64,000 nt of DNA from Desulfobacter vibrioformis DSM 8776. Lineage in GTDB: Bacteria; Desulfobacterota; Desulfobacteria; Desulfobacterales; Desulfobacteraceae. Location: the NCBI RefSeq assembly GCF_000745975.1, contig NZ_JQKJ01000017.1, positions 46,977-110,976 on the forward strand, given 5' to 3'. The notes under the pieces are model-generated. The model made no database searches, had not been told where the DNA came from, and worked only from the letters and a program-made list of their open reading frames with translations. The translations under genes were made by a program, and so were the position numbers. This document shows, one piece after another, positions 9,973 to 17,276 of the stretch (positions within the stretch are counted from its first letter, which is position 1; each line of letters starts with the position of its first letter).

Positions 9973-10176
9973 CATGGCATATGCTTTTTTGTATGGTTCT
10001 AATTCCCTGTACAGCATTTTAAACGCAGTCTTAAGTAATCGACTCTATCAATGCAAAAAAAAATTATCAATCCCCCGTCCGCATGAGCCATTCTAAATTG
10101 AGATTAAAGTTCAGGCAAGTTAAATTACATGCGATTGCCTTGGGCTTTACGCCTGTTTCATGGAAGGAGACTGCGT

Positions 10177-10857
10177 TCAGTCCGAGTGTTGTTCAAAGTG
10201 AGACAGGTAGGTATCTCCGGTTTTGATGTAATAAATATTTTCCGCAATGTTGGTGACATGGTCCCCGATCCGCTCCAGGCAGCGGCCGATGAAAATATAC
10301 CCGGTAAAGGCGCCTGCAATGTCTTCGTGCTTTTCTGCTTCCCGTTTCAGGGTGTTCATGAACCGGACAAATTTTTTATCCACATCATTGTCTTTTTTCC
10401 ACACCGTCGCTGCAGCAAGTTCATCCTGGCGGTCAAAGGCATCCAGAACACTGTTGATCATGGTCCGGCAATCCCGGGAAATATCAATGATATACTCCGT
10501 TGACAAGGTAAAGGGGGTGCCTTCCAGCAGAAGCACCCGTTTGGAGATGTTGGCGGCATAGTCCGCAATCCGTTCAAATTCAGAAGCGATTTTAATCACG
10601 CTGATAATGTATCTCAAATCCCCTGCCACGGGCTGGCGCCTGGCCAGGACCGTTATGGTGTCGTTTTCCGCTTTCCGGTGAAGTTCGTTGACCTGCTGAT
10701 CCGCCTTGATCACTTCATCGGCCAGGCGTTTGTCTGTAATTTTAAATGCCTTGGTGGCCTTTGCCAGCTGCCATTCACATAATTTGCCCATGGCATGAAT
10801 CTGTGCACCGAGATTATCGATTTCCCGGTCATAGGAAGTTGAGATGTGACGTTCCAT
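10177..10857 (-). CDS. phoU: PhoU-family phosphate uptake regulator
   Basis: A 226-residue all-helical protein with the duplicated three-helix bundle of PhoU. The metal-site segments are ASEFERIADYAANISKR in the first half and RCLERIGDHVTNIAENIYY in the second, both matching the family E/DxxxD pattern. PhoU restrains the Pst phosphate transporter and the PhoR kinase at the inner membrane. No pst or phoBR gene is adjacent, so this copy stands alone. The frame opens at 10899, but the ATG at 10857 (MERHISTSYDREIDNL) matches family N-termini and has an AGGAG about 13 bases upstream. Confidence 0.92.
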   Translation of the reverse strand: MERHISTSYDREIDNLGAQIHAMGKLCEWQLAKATKAFKITDKRLADEVIKADQQVNELHRKAENDTITVLARRQPVAGDLRYIISVIKIASEFERIADYAANISKRVLLLEGTPFTLSTEYIIDISRDCRTMINSVLDAFDRQDELAAATVWKKDNDVDKKFVRFMNTLKREAEKHEDIAGAFTGYIFIGRCLERIGDHVTNIAENIYYIKTGDTYLSHFEQHSD

Positions 10858-11202
10858 AAAATGGCGGTCTCTCCTTTTGTGTGCGAAATATGAAAACAAA
10901 ACAAATATAGCTGATGCATATTAAAATTATATTAGGGCAGGAAAACAGTCAGGCAGATTTTCCGGCCGGTGTTGATCACCTGCTTGCCCAATGTCATAAT
11001 TAGCATCCAAATTAAAACCATGAAGCACATGAAGGACATGAAGATTGATTTTCCGGCATATATTCTTCATGCTCTTCATACCCTTCATGGTAAAATAAAA
11101 TATTCAATGCTTAAGTTAATGACATTGGGTTGCATATTTTTTATGTTTGGGAGAATTTTTGGGGAGAAAAAATTGACAAAATACGTATTTAAAGGAGCTA
11201 CC
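10858..11202. other. Intergenic region carrying the first hairpin repeat
   Basis: This 345-base gap between divergent phoU and the U32 gene contains repeat copy A (10985-11130). It ends in an AT-rich stretch and the AAGGAG ribosome binding site of the downstream gene. A continuous plus-strand frame through the gap is explained by the repeat and does not look coding. Confidence 0.6.
10985..11130. repeat. Hairpin repeat family, copy A, with terminal inverted repeats
   Basis: The element is bounded by CCCAATGTCAT (10987-10997) and its inverse ATGACATTGGG (11119-11129). Inside are reiterated CATGAAG/CTTCATG blocks (about 11028-11095) that can fold into one long hairpin. The same core and right end occur at 53.1 kb, and a diverged relative at 47.0 kb. 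It lies wholly in noncoding DNA upstream of a gene. Its small size, terminal repeats and lack of coding capacity resemble a MITE or REP-like element. Confidence 0.75.
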
Positions 11203-13059
11203 ATGTCCTGCCTGGAACTTTTGGCGCCGGCAAAAAATATGGAATTTGGCAAGGCCGCCGTGGACCATGGTGCAGATGCCGTGTATATCGGCCCCGAGCG
11301 CTTCGGGGCAAGGGCTGCCGCCGGCAACAGTGTGGCGGATATCGAAGCGTTATGCACCTATGCCCACCGCTATTTCGCCCGGGTGTATGCGGCCTTTAAC
11401 ACCCTGCTCTTTGACCATGAACTTGAGCCGGCCAGGCGTTTGATCCAGCAGCTTTACCATGCCGGGGTGGATGCCCTGATCATCCAGGATATGGGTCTTT
11501 TAGAGATGGATCTGCCCCCCATCCCCTTATTTGCCAGTACCCAGACCGATAACCGGACACCGGAAAAGGTCAGATTCCTTGAACAGTCCGGATTTTCCCG
11601 TGTTATTCTTGCCCGGGAACTGCCGCTGGCGGCTGTTAAGCAGATCCGGGACGCCACGAGTGTGGATCTTGAGGCCTTTGTCCACGGGGCATTGTGCGTG
11701 GGCTATTCCGGGCAATGCTACATGAGTGCGGCCATTGGCGGCAGAAGTGCCAATCGCGGGGCCTGCGGCCAGCCCTGCAGGCTTGCCTGGACCCTTGAAG
11801 ATAAACAGGGAACCACCCTTTGTGAAAACAGACACCTACTCTCTTTAAAGGACATGAACCGCGCTGATTTCCTGGCGGATCTGGTCCGGGCCGGAATTAC
11901 CTCTTTTAAGATCGAAGGAAGGCTTAAAAGTTTAGATTATGTGAAAAATATCACGGGATTTTACCGCCAGAGGCTTGATGCCCTGATAAAGACCGGTTTT
12001 TCCCAATCCTGCGCCTCTTCGGGCCGTACCACTTTTTTTTTCACCCCGGATCCCCGCAAGTCCTTTAACCGGGGATTTACTGATTATTTTCTTTCCGGTT
12101 CCTCACCAGGCTCCATTGCTGCCTTTGATACGCCAAAATCAGTGGGAGAGCCGGTGGGCCAGGTTAAGCAAATTAAAAACCAGGCCCTGGTACTGGACCG
12201 GGTCCATGATCTGCGGCCCGGGGACGGGATCTGTTTTCCCACAGCACCGGGCAGGCTCAAAGGATTTTATGTGAACCGGGTGGATGAAAACGCATTTGTG
12301 TTCCCGTCCGGCAGAACACGGATTCACAAAGATGATCTGCCGAAGGGAACCATGGTATTCAGAAACCATGACCTTGGGTTTGCGCGTCTTATGGCAGGCA
12401 TGACCGCCCAAAGAAAGATATCTCTGGATATGAAATTTTGTGAACACCCCCAGGGGTTTGAGCTCTCCTGTGTGGATGAGGACAATATCCAGGCCCGGGC
12501 CCTGCTTTGTGTTCCGGGCGAACCTGCCCGCAATCCGAACACGGCCAGGGCAGCCATTGAAAAGCAGTTGGGCAAACTGGGCAATACCTGTTTTTTGATG
12601 AACCGCCTTGAAATCCTTTCAAAGCCGGTGTTCCTGCCTGCCGCTGACTTGAACCGCCTGCGCCGGGACCTTTTGGACTGCCTGGAAAAGAACCGGTTAA
12701 AGGCCCATGCGCGGCTCTCTGTTGCGCCAAGGCCTGTCCCCGTTTCTTTTTACCGTGCCGACCTTGATTTCCGGGCCAATGCTGCCAACCATCTGGCGGT
12801 TCAGTTTTATAAGAAAAGAGGCGTAACATCCATTGATCCAGCCTTTGAATGTGCCCCGCCAGGACCGGGAACCCCGGTCATGACCACAAAACACTGTATC
12901 CGCCGCAGCCTTGGGTGGTGTTCCGGAAAGGCAGAGAAAAACCGGAGCAATTCCCCGCAGCCTTCTTTGGCGCCGTTGTTTCTGACCCATGGCAAACACC
13001 GTTTCCAGGTGACCTTTCACTGCCGGGAATGCGAAATGCAGATCCGGACAGAAGGATAG
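11203..13059 (+). CDS. U32-family peptidase-like protein (RlhA/TrhP-type RNA hydroxylation factor)
   Basis: From ATG 11203, which has AAGGAG in front, the product is 618 residues. It opens with LELLAPAKNMEFGKAAVDHG and contains the U32 signature HGALCVGYSGQCYMS followed by SANRGACGQPCR, with the conserved cysteines. The length fits the long U32 proteins with an extra C-terminal domain (DUF3656), as in E. coli RlhA, which hydroxylates C2501 of 23S rRNA. The C-terminus has another Cys pair (HCRECEMQI). The family was first called collagenase-like peptidases; RNA hydroxylation is now the better supported role. An upstream in-frame extension to 10969 crosses a repeat and is rejected. Confidence 0.88.
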   Translation: MSCLELLAPAKNMEFGKAAVDHGADAVYIGPERFGARAAAGNSVADIEALCTYAHRYFARVYAAFNTLLFDHELEPARRLIQQLYHAGVDALIIQDMGLLEMDLPPIPLFASTQTDNRTPEKVRFLEQSGFSRVILARELPLAAVKQIRDATSVDLEAFVHGALCVGYSGQCYMSAAIGGRSANRGACGQPCRLAWTLEDKQGTTLCENRHLLSLKDMNRADFLADLVRAGITSFKIEGRLKSLDYVKNITGFYRQRLDALIKTGFSQSCASSGRTTFFFTPDPRKSFNRGFTDYFLSGSSPGSIAAFDTPKSVGEPVGQVKQIKNQALVLDRVHDLRPGDGICFPTAPGRLKGFYVNRVDENAFVFPSGRTRIHKDDLPKGTMVFRNHDLGFARLMAGMTAQRKISLDMKFCEHPQGFELSCVDEDNIQARALLCVPGEPARNPNTARAAIEKQLGKLGNTCFLMNRLEILSKPVFLPAADLNRLRRDLLDCLEKNRLKAHARLSVAPRPVPVSFYRADLDFRANAANHLAVQFYKKRGVTSIDPAFECAPPGPGTPVMTTKHCIRRSLGWCSGKAEKNRSNSPQPSLAPLFLTHGKHRFQVTFHCRECEMQIRTEG

Positions 13060-13160
13060 TTGCATGTAACTTTGACGTAAGACATGCATATGATGGGGTG
13101 ATTGGGGCGTTTATTTGCCATACGTGAAGGCTCAAAAAAACAAATTTTTATTTGGCTTCT

Positions 13161-13631
13161 TTATGATCCAGATTTTTCTGAAAAGCTACTCCCGTTCAGT
13201 ATTACTTTAAATTCACACATATTATCGCCATTTCCTATTGACTGTTTCATTTCGACTTTGACATTAGTTTGGGATACTTTTGAAAAAATTGTTTCAATCA
13301 TTCCTTTTGAACAAAGACATTGGATGGGATGTAATTTTACATATTTTCCTCTAACAAGTGGGCACCCGCACTCATGAAACACACCGGTTATTTCCAGATC
13401 ATTTGATTGCCACCCGCCTTTTAAACCTTTCGATTTTCGAAGAATATTCCAACCATTGATGAGATCTGAAATTGTTTTGATTTCATGTCCTAAAGAGGAT
13501 TCGCATAATTGTAAAATATCTGAGACGCAACTGATACCAGCCTTTTTCATCAATGTTTCTTGGTCGGTTTCATTTAAAAGACTTATTCCTTCGTGAAGGC
13601 TTTCAATCCATTTTTGATTTTTATTGATCAT
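13161..13631 (-). CDS. Small Cys-rich protein resembling L-2-amino-thiazoline-4-carboxylate hydrolase-like/DUF6144 proteins
   Basis: A 156-residue soluble protein without signal peptide. The C-terminal half carries FHECGCPLVRGKYVKL, then CLCSKGMIETIFS and CEFKVIL. This Cys-rich layout resembles proteins annotated as L-2-amino-thiazoline-4-carboxylic acid hydrolases or DUF6144, which share a V4R-like fold. The N-terminus has helical ETDQETLMKKAGISCV. The start has GGAACG a few bases upstream. It lies between the convergent U32 gene and thiD, is more AT-rich than either, and is on the same strand as the thiamine genes. A role in thiazoline/thiazole chemistry would fit the neighbourhood but is speculation. 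Confidence 0.5.
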   Translation of the reverse strand: MINKNQKWIESLHEGISLLNETDQETLMKKAGISCVSDILQLCESSLGHEIKTISDLINGWNILRKSKGLKGGWQSNDLEITGVFHECGCPLVRGKYVKLHPIQCLCSKGMIETIFSKVSQTNVKVEMKQSIGNGDNMCEFKVILNGSSFSEKSGS

Positions 13632-13711
13632 AGTTCGTTCCTAAACATCAAGTTGATCTGCGGTTACCGTTTATTTTTCATTCCGGCTTATCTACCCAGA
13701 TAATATGAATA

Positions 13712-14542
13712 TTATGTGGATATAAATAATTCCTTCTTCCACAACGCATGAAAATGGTGGACCGGTCCGTGTCCCGAGCCGGTTTTGATATCGGCGCCGG
13801 CCTTTAATGCTTCGGTGATATAGGTTTTGGCCTGGGAAACGGCAGCTTTCAGGTCAAGTCCCCGGGCAAGGCCTGCGGCAATGGCAGATGACAGGGTACA
13901 CCCCGTACCGTGGCTGTTTTTGGTGTCCACACGGTCCGCCGTATAGCGCGTTGTCTGCCCGGAGGCGGCTTCATAGAGCAGATCAATGCCCGGCCCCGAA
14001 GCCAGGTGCCCGCCTTTGACCAGCACATTGGCTGCGCCAAGGCCTGCAAGGGCAACGGCAGCCTCTTCCATTTTATCCGGGGTGTCGATGGTCCTGCCTA
14101 AAAGCACCGAGGCCTCGGGCAGATTCGGGGTGATCACCGTGGCCAGGGGAAGCAGGTGTTTTGTCAGTGCGGCCACAGCATCGTCCTGGAGCAGCTTGTC
14201 TCCGGATTTGGAGATCATCACCGGGTCCAGCACCACATTGGGGCATTGCCATTGTTTGAGTTTTTGGGCCACCAGTTCAATGACTTCAGGTGAATGGAGC
14301 ATGCCGATTTTGACGGCATTGGTGCCGATATCCGCCATCACAGCATCAATCTGTTCCCCGATAAATGCCGGGGGAACCGGGAAAATACCTGTGACACTGT
14401 GGGTGTTCTGGGCCGTGAGTGCTGTAATGGCGGACATGCCGAATACCCCCAGGGCACTGAAAGTTTTCAAGTCTGCCTGGATACCTGCCCCGCCGCCGCT
14501 GTCAGACCCTGCGATGGTTAATGCGCGATAGTATGTTTTCAT
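13712..14542 (-). CDS. thiD: Hydroxymethylpyrimidine/phosphomethylpyrimidine kinase
   Basis: Phosphorylates HMP to HMP-P and then HMP-PP for thiamine pyrophosphate synthesis. The 276-residue ribokinase-fold protein has the characteristic opening LTIAGSDSGGGAGIQADLK. The C-terminal anion hole and catalytic Asp lie in KNSHGTGCTLSSAIAAGLA, as in ThiD. VLDPVMISKSGDKLL is the other conserved family segment. It is the last gene of a minus-strand run beginning with a three-gene ABC transporter, with a 31-base gap to the binding-protein gene. That context supports salvage of an imported pyrimidine. No ThiE fusion is present. Confidence 0.95.
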   Translation of the reverse strand: MKTYYRALTIAGSDSGGGAGIQADLKTFSALGVFGMSAITALTAQNTHSVTGIFPVPPAFIGEQIDAVMADIGTNAVKIGMLHSPEVIELVAQKLKQWQCPNVVLDPVMISKSGDKLLQDDAVAALTKHLLPLATVITPNLPEASVLLGRTIDTPDKMEEAAVALAGLGAANVLVKGGHLASGPGIDLLYEAASGQTTRYTADRVDTKNSHGTGCTLSSAIAAGLARGLDLKAAVSQAKTYITEALKAGADIKTGSGHGPVHHFHALWKKELFIST

Positions 14543-14573
14543 AAGTTACAACGTCCCTTTGGATCGGATTTTT

Positions 14574-15515
14574 TTAATTGTTGTTGTCCCGGGTGTAGAT
14601 AAGATCCCGGGGGCTGAGTGTGTTTTTAATCAGTCCGTATTTCAGGGAAAAATCTATAAATGCCTGCCATTTTTCAGGGTCGCTGACCTGGCCCGGGGCT
14701 GCAAAATACGCGGCTGTCAGGGCAAACGCTTTTGTTTCTGTCTCTTTATCCACTTCGGGCAGGGCGTCAAAGTAGAGGGACAGGGCGTTGTCAGGATCCC
14801 TTTTAATGTCAGCCAGGGCCTTGGAAAGCGCCAGGACAAATCCGTGGACAGCCTCTTTTTTCTTTTCAAGGGTGGCTGCACCTGCCGCAAAAATCAGCTC
14901 TTCGTATTCCGGAATGCCGTATCTTTCCAGTTCAAAAAACCGGGGTTCAACGCCTTGCTGCTGCATGGTCACGGTTTCGTAAGTTTTAAAGGGACCCATA
15001 ACAGCGGCCACCTGTTTGGAAACCAGGGCAGGCAGGATGGTGAATCCCACATTCACCGGGGTGTAGTCCGTGATCCCGTTGATGTCGGCAAAGCCTTTGA
15101 GCAGCATGTCCATGAGTCCGGGCACGGTGTAACCGATTTTTTTACCGGACAAATCTGCGGGCGTTTTTATGGACTGATCCAAAAACATCAGGGTGGTCAG
15201 GGGCTTGACCACAAGGGGGGCCACAGCTTTAACCGGGAGTCCGGCATCTGCCGCCATGATGGTCTGGGGCTGGTAGGATACGGCCAGATCCACCTGGCCG
15301 GCTGCTGCAAGCTTCAGCGCATCCGAGGTCTCCGACGGAATGATAATCTCAACGTCCAGACCTTGTTCTGCAAAATATCCGGATTCCTGGGCAAGATAGA
15401 CAGGCAGGTGGTCCACGTTGGGAAACCAGTCCAGCATGAGCACAAGTTTCTGTGCCGAAGCAGTGCTGCAGAGCATTAAGAAAATCATCAGTGTCAGAAC
15501 AACATGTCGTTTCAT
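14574..15515 (-). CDS. ABC transporter substrate-binding protein, NMT1/THI5-like (thiamine pyrimidine precursor)
   Basis: A 313-residue periplasmic binding protein with a signal peptide (MKRHVVLTLMIFLMLCSTASA, cleavage near residue 21). KLVLMLDWFPNVDHLPVYLA and the GLDVEIIIPSETSDALKLAA segment are typical of the NMT1/ThiY group, which binds HMP precursors such as formylaminopyrimidine. The start has AAGGA seven bases upstream. Its start overlaps the permease stop by four bases, and thiD follows, which supports pyrimidine-precursor uptake. NMT1-type proteins also bind riboflavin precursors or sulfonates, so the ligand is inferred from thiD. Confidence 0.85.
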   Translation of the reverse strand: MKRHVVLTLMIFLMLCSTASAQKLVLMLDWFPNVDHLPVYLAQESGYFAEQGLDVEIIIPSETSDALKLAAAGQVDLAVSYQPQTIMAADAGLPVKAVAPLVVKPLTTLMFLDQSIKTPADLSGKKIGYTVPGLMDMLLKGFADINGITDYTPVNVGFTILPALVSKQVAAVMGPFKTYETVTMQQQGVEPRFFELERYGIPEYEELIFAAGAATLEKKKEAVHGFVLALSKALADIKRDPDNALSLYFDALPEVDKETETKAFALTAAYFAAPGQVSDPEKWQAFIDFSLKYGLIKNTLSPRDLIYTRDNNN

Positions 15516-16285
15516 TGTTTATCCTTTCGTTTTATGAATGAATTGTTTTTCCATGTCATGATTCGTTTTTCAGCAAAACCGACCAGGGCCCACAGCCCAA
15601 GACCCATGGCCGAAAGCCAGAGAATGCAGGCAAATACCAGCTCCGTATTCAGCCGGGCATTGGACTGGATCATCAGATACCCAAGTCCTTTCTGGGCACC
15701 CACCCATTCGCCGATGACCGCGCCGATGGTGGCCACGGTGACGCCTACCTTAAGCCCGGAGAAAAACTGGGGAAGGGCCCAGGGCCAGTACAGCAGGCGC
15801 AGCTTCATCCAAAACCCCGCCCCCATAAGGGTAAACAGTCTGCGAAAATCAGGGTCGCAGCTTTTAAGGCCGGATAACAAGCTCACGGTAATGGGGAAAA
15901 AAATGATCACCCAGGCCATGAATACCTTGGACCAGATGCCGTACCCCAGCCAGATCACAAGCAGCGGGGCCAGGGCAAATACCGGCACAGCCTGGGATGC
16001 CACCAGAAACGGGGAAAGGCCTTTTTCAATGCCGGGCCGGGCAAACATGAATATGGCCAAAGGAATGGCGGTTCCCAGGGCAATCACAATGCCCAGTATG
16101 ATTTCCAGGGCCGTGGTCAGGGCATGGGGCCAGATCAGGGGCGCTTTTATCACCGCACAAAAGCCGATGGCCGATGGCGGGGGCAGGATAAATGCCGGGA
16201 TGTTCATGACCCGTACAAAGGCCTCCCAGAGGACCAGTATGCCAAGGATAAGGGCTGACGGGAATAACATATCTGACCATTTCAT
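15512..16285 (-). CDS. ABC transporter permease (thiamine-precursor type)
   Basis: A 257-residue inner-membrane protein with about six hydrophobic segments, for example LILGILVLWEAFV, AIPLAIFMFA and VFALAPLLVIWLGYG. The EAA-type loop that contacts the ATPase is ATIGAVIGEWVGAQKGLGYLM, matching BPD_transp_1 permeases of the SsuC/TauC/ThiX group. It overlaps both neighbours by four bases (ATGA-type junctions), so the three transporter genes form one operon. Substrate assignment rests on thiD downstream. Confidence 0.88.
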   Translation of the reverse strand: MKWSDMLFPSALILGILVLWEAFVRVMNIPAFILPPPSAIGFCAVIKAPLIWPHALTTALEIILGIVIALGTAIPLAIFMFARPGIEKGLSPFLVASQAVPVFALAPLLVIWLGYGIWSKVFMAWVIIFFPITVSLLSGLKSCDPDFRRLFTLMGAGFWMKLRLLYWPWALPQFFSGLKVGVTVATIGAVIGEWVGAQKGLGYLMIQSNARLNTELVFACILWLSAMGLGLWALVGFAEKRIMTWKNNSFIKRKDKQ

Positions 16286-17037
16286 CCCTGAATCTTCTCC
16301 TTTTCGGTCAGCAGCCGGGAAAGAATCCTGGCCTTGATGTCCATGAATTCCGGCAGGCTGAAATCCCTTGGTTTGGATGCCCTGGGCTGGAACCGTTCCA
16401 GAATGGCCATGGGGGCAGAACCTAAAAGGATGATGTCATCTGCCAGGGTCAGGGCCTCTTCAATGTCGTGGGTGATCATGAGAACGGTTTTGCCGAACTC
16501 TTTTTGCAGCATGAGCAGCAGACCTTGCAGTTCCCGGCGGGTAATGGCGTCCAGGGCGGACAGGGGTTCATCCAACAGGACCAGGTCCCGGTCAAACATC
16601 AGGGTGCGGGCCAGGGCGCATCGCTGGCGCATGCCGCCGGATACCTGGTCGGGATAATGGGTCTGAAATCCTGTAAGCCCGATTTTTTCGAAGATCCGGG
16701 CAAGTTTTTCCTTTGCCTGTTTCATGTTTTTCAGGGCCCGGGGCTTTGCCTGCACCGGCAAAAGCGCGTTTTCTCCCAGCGTCAGCCAGGGCAGCAGCAT
16801 GTCCTTTTGCTGCATATAGGCGGCAACGCCGCCAAGGTGGGCAGTGGCGTTGCCCTGCCACACAATCCGGCCCTGGTCCGGGCAGACCATGCCGGTCAGG
16901 CAGTCAAAAAGGGTGGACTTTCCGCACCCGGACGGGCCCACCAGCACTGTAAACCGCCCCTGGGGCAGGTACAGGCTGAAATTTTTAAAAATGGCCTGCA
17001 AACCAAATGATTTGGCCAGACCTTGGACCTCAAGCAT
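16282..17037 (-). CDS. ABC transporter ATP-binding protein (thiamine-precursor type)
   Basis: A 251-residue ATPase with Walker A VGPSGCGKSTL (about 33-43), Q-loop in YMQQKDMLLPW, signature VSGGMRQRCALARTL, Walker B LVLLDEPLSALD and switch histidine MITHDIEEAL. It belongs to the nitrate/sulfonate/HMP importer subgroup. It is the first gene of the operon ABC ATPase - permease - binding protein - thiD. I looked for a TPP riboswitch in the leader (17038-17280, minus strand) and saw no thi-box. A hairpin CCCAAAC/GTTTGGG at 17075-17092 is the only structure there. Confidence 0.92.
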   Translation of the reverse strand: MLEVQGLAKSFGLQAIFKNFSLYLPQGRFTVLVGPSGCGKSTLFDCLTGMVCPDQGRIVWQGNATAHLGGVAAYMQQKDMLLPWLTLGENALLPVQAKPRALKNMKQAKEKLARIFEKIGLTGFQTHYPDQVSGGMRQRCALARTLMFDRDLVLLDEPLSALDAITRRELQGLLLMLQKEFGKTVLMITHDIEEALTLADDIILLGSAPMAILERFQPRASKPRDFSLPEFMDIKARILSRLLTEKEKIQG

Positions 17038-17074
17038 AAGTTGCTTCCAGTCTTGCTGTTAGTAAGTGCCTAAA

Positions 17075-17092
17075 CCCAAACCCGTGTTTGGG
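17075..17092. other. Small hairpin between the thi transporter operon and the SLC12-type permease
   Basis: CCCAAAC (17075-17081), a CCGT loop and GTTTGGG (17086-17092) form a perfect 7-bp stem with no T-tract. It lies between divergent genes, so it is more likely a leader structure or operator than a terminator. Confidence 0.4.
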
Positions 17093-17276
17093 CGGCTCGT
17101 TAGCGGAGCGTCTGCTCATAAAGTTGCCCAGATGCAAGGCCCGGATGGGTGGCTTTTCATTCAAACACTATTTACCAGCAACCCCGGTCATGGTAAATAT
17201 TTTTATTGAAAACGTCCCGCATAACCGGGAAGCGCCGTTTCGGTTATTCACCCTCGGATCATTTAAGGAAAAGTCC

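Noticed and set aside
10969..11202. N-terminal extension of the U32 protein
   Set aside because: The in-frame extension reads through the hairpin repeat; the AAGGAG-preceded ATG at 11203 gives the family N-terminus.
14559..15479. Plus-strand frame of 306 codons
   Set aside because: Antisense of the binding-protein gene, which has a signal peptide, RBS and operon context.
17038..17276. TPP riboswitch before the thiamine-precursor transporter
   Set aside because: No thi-box elements (CTGAGA, ACCCTTTGAACCTGA) are present in the leader.
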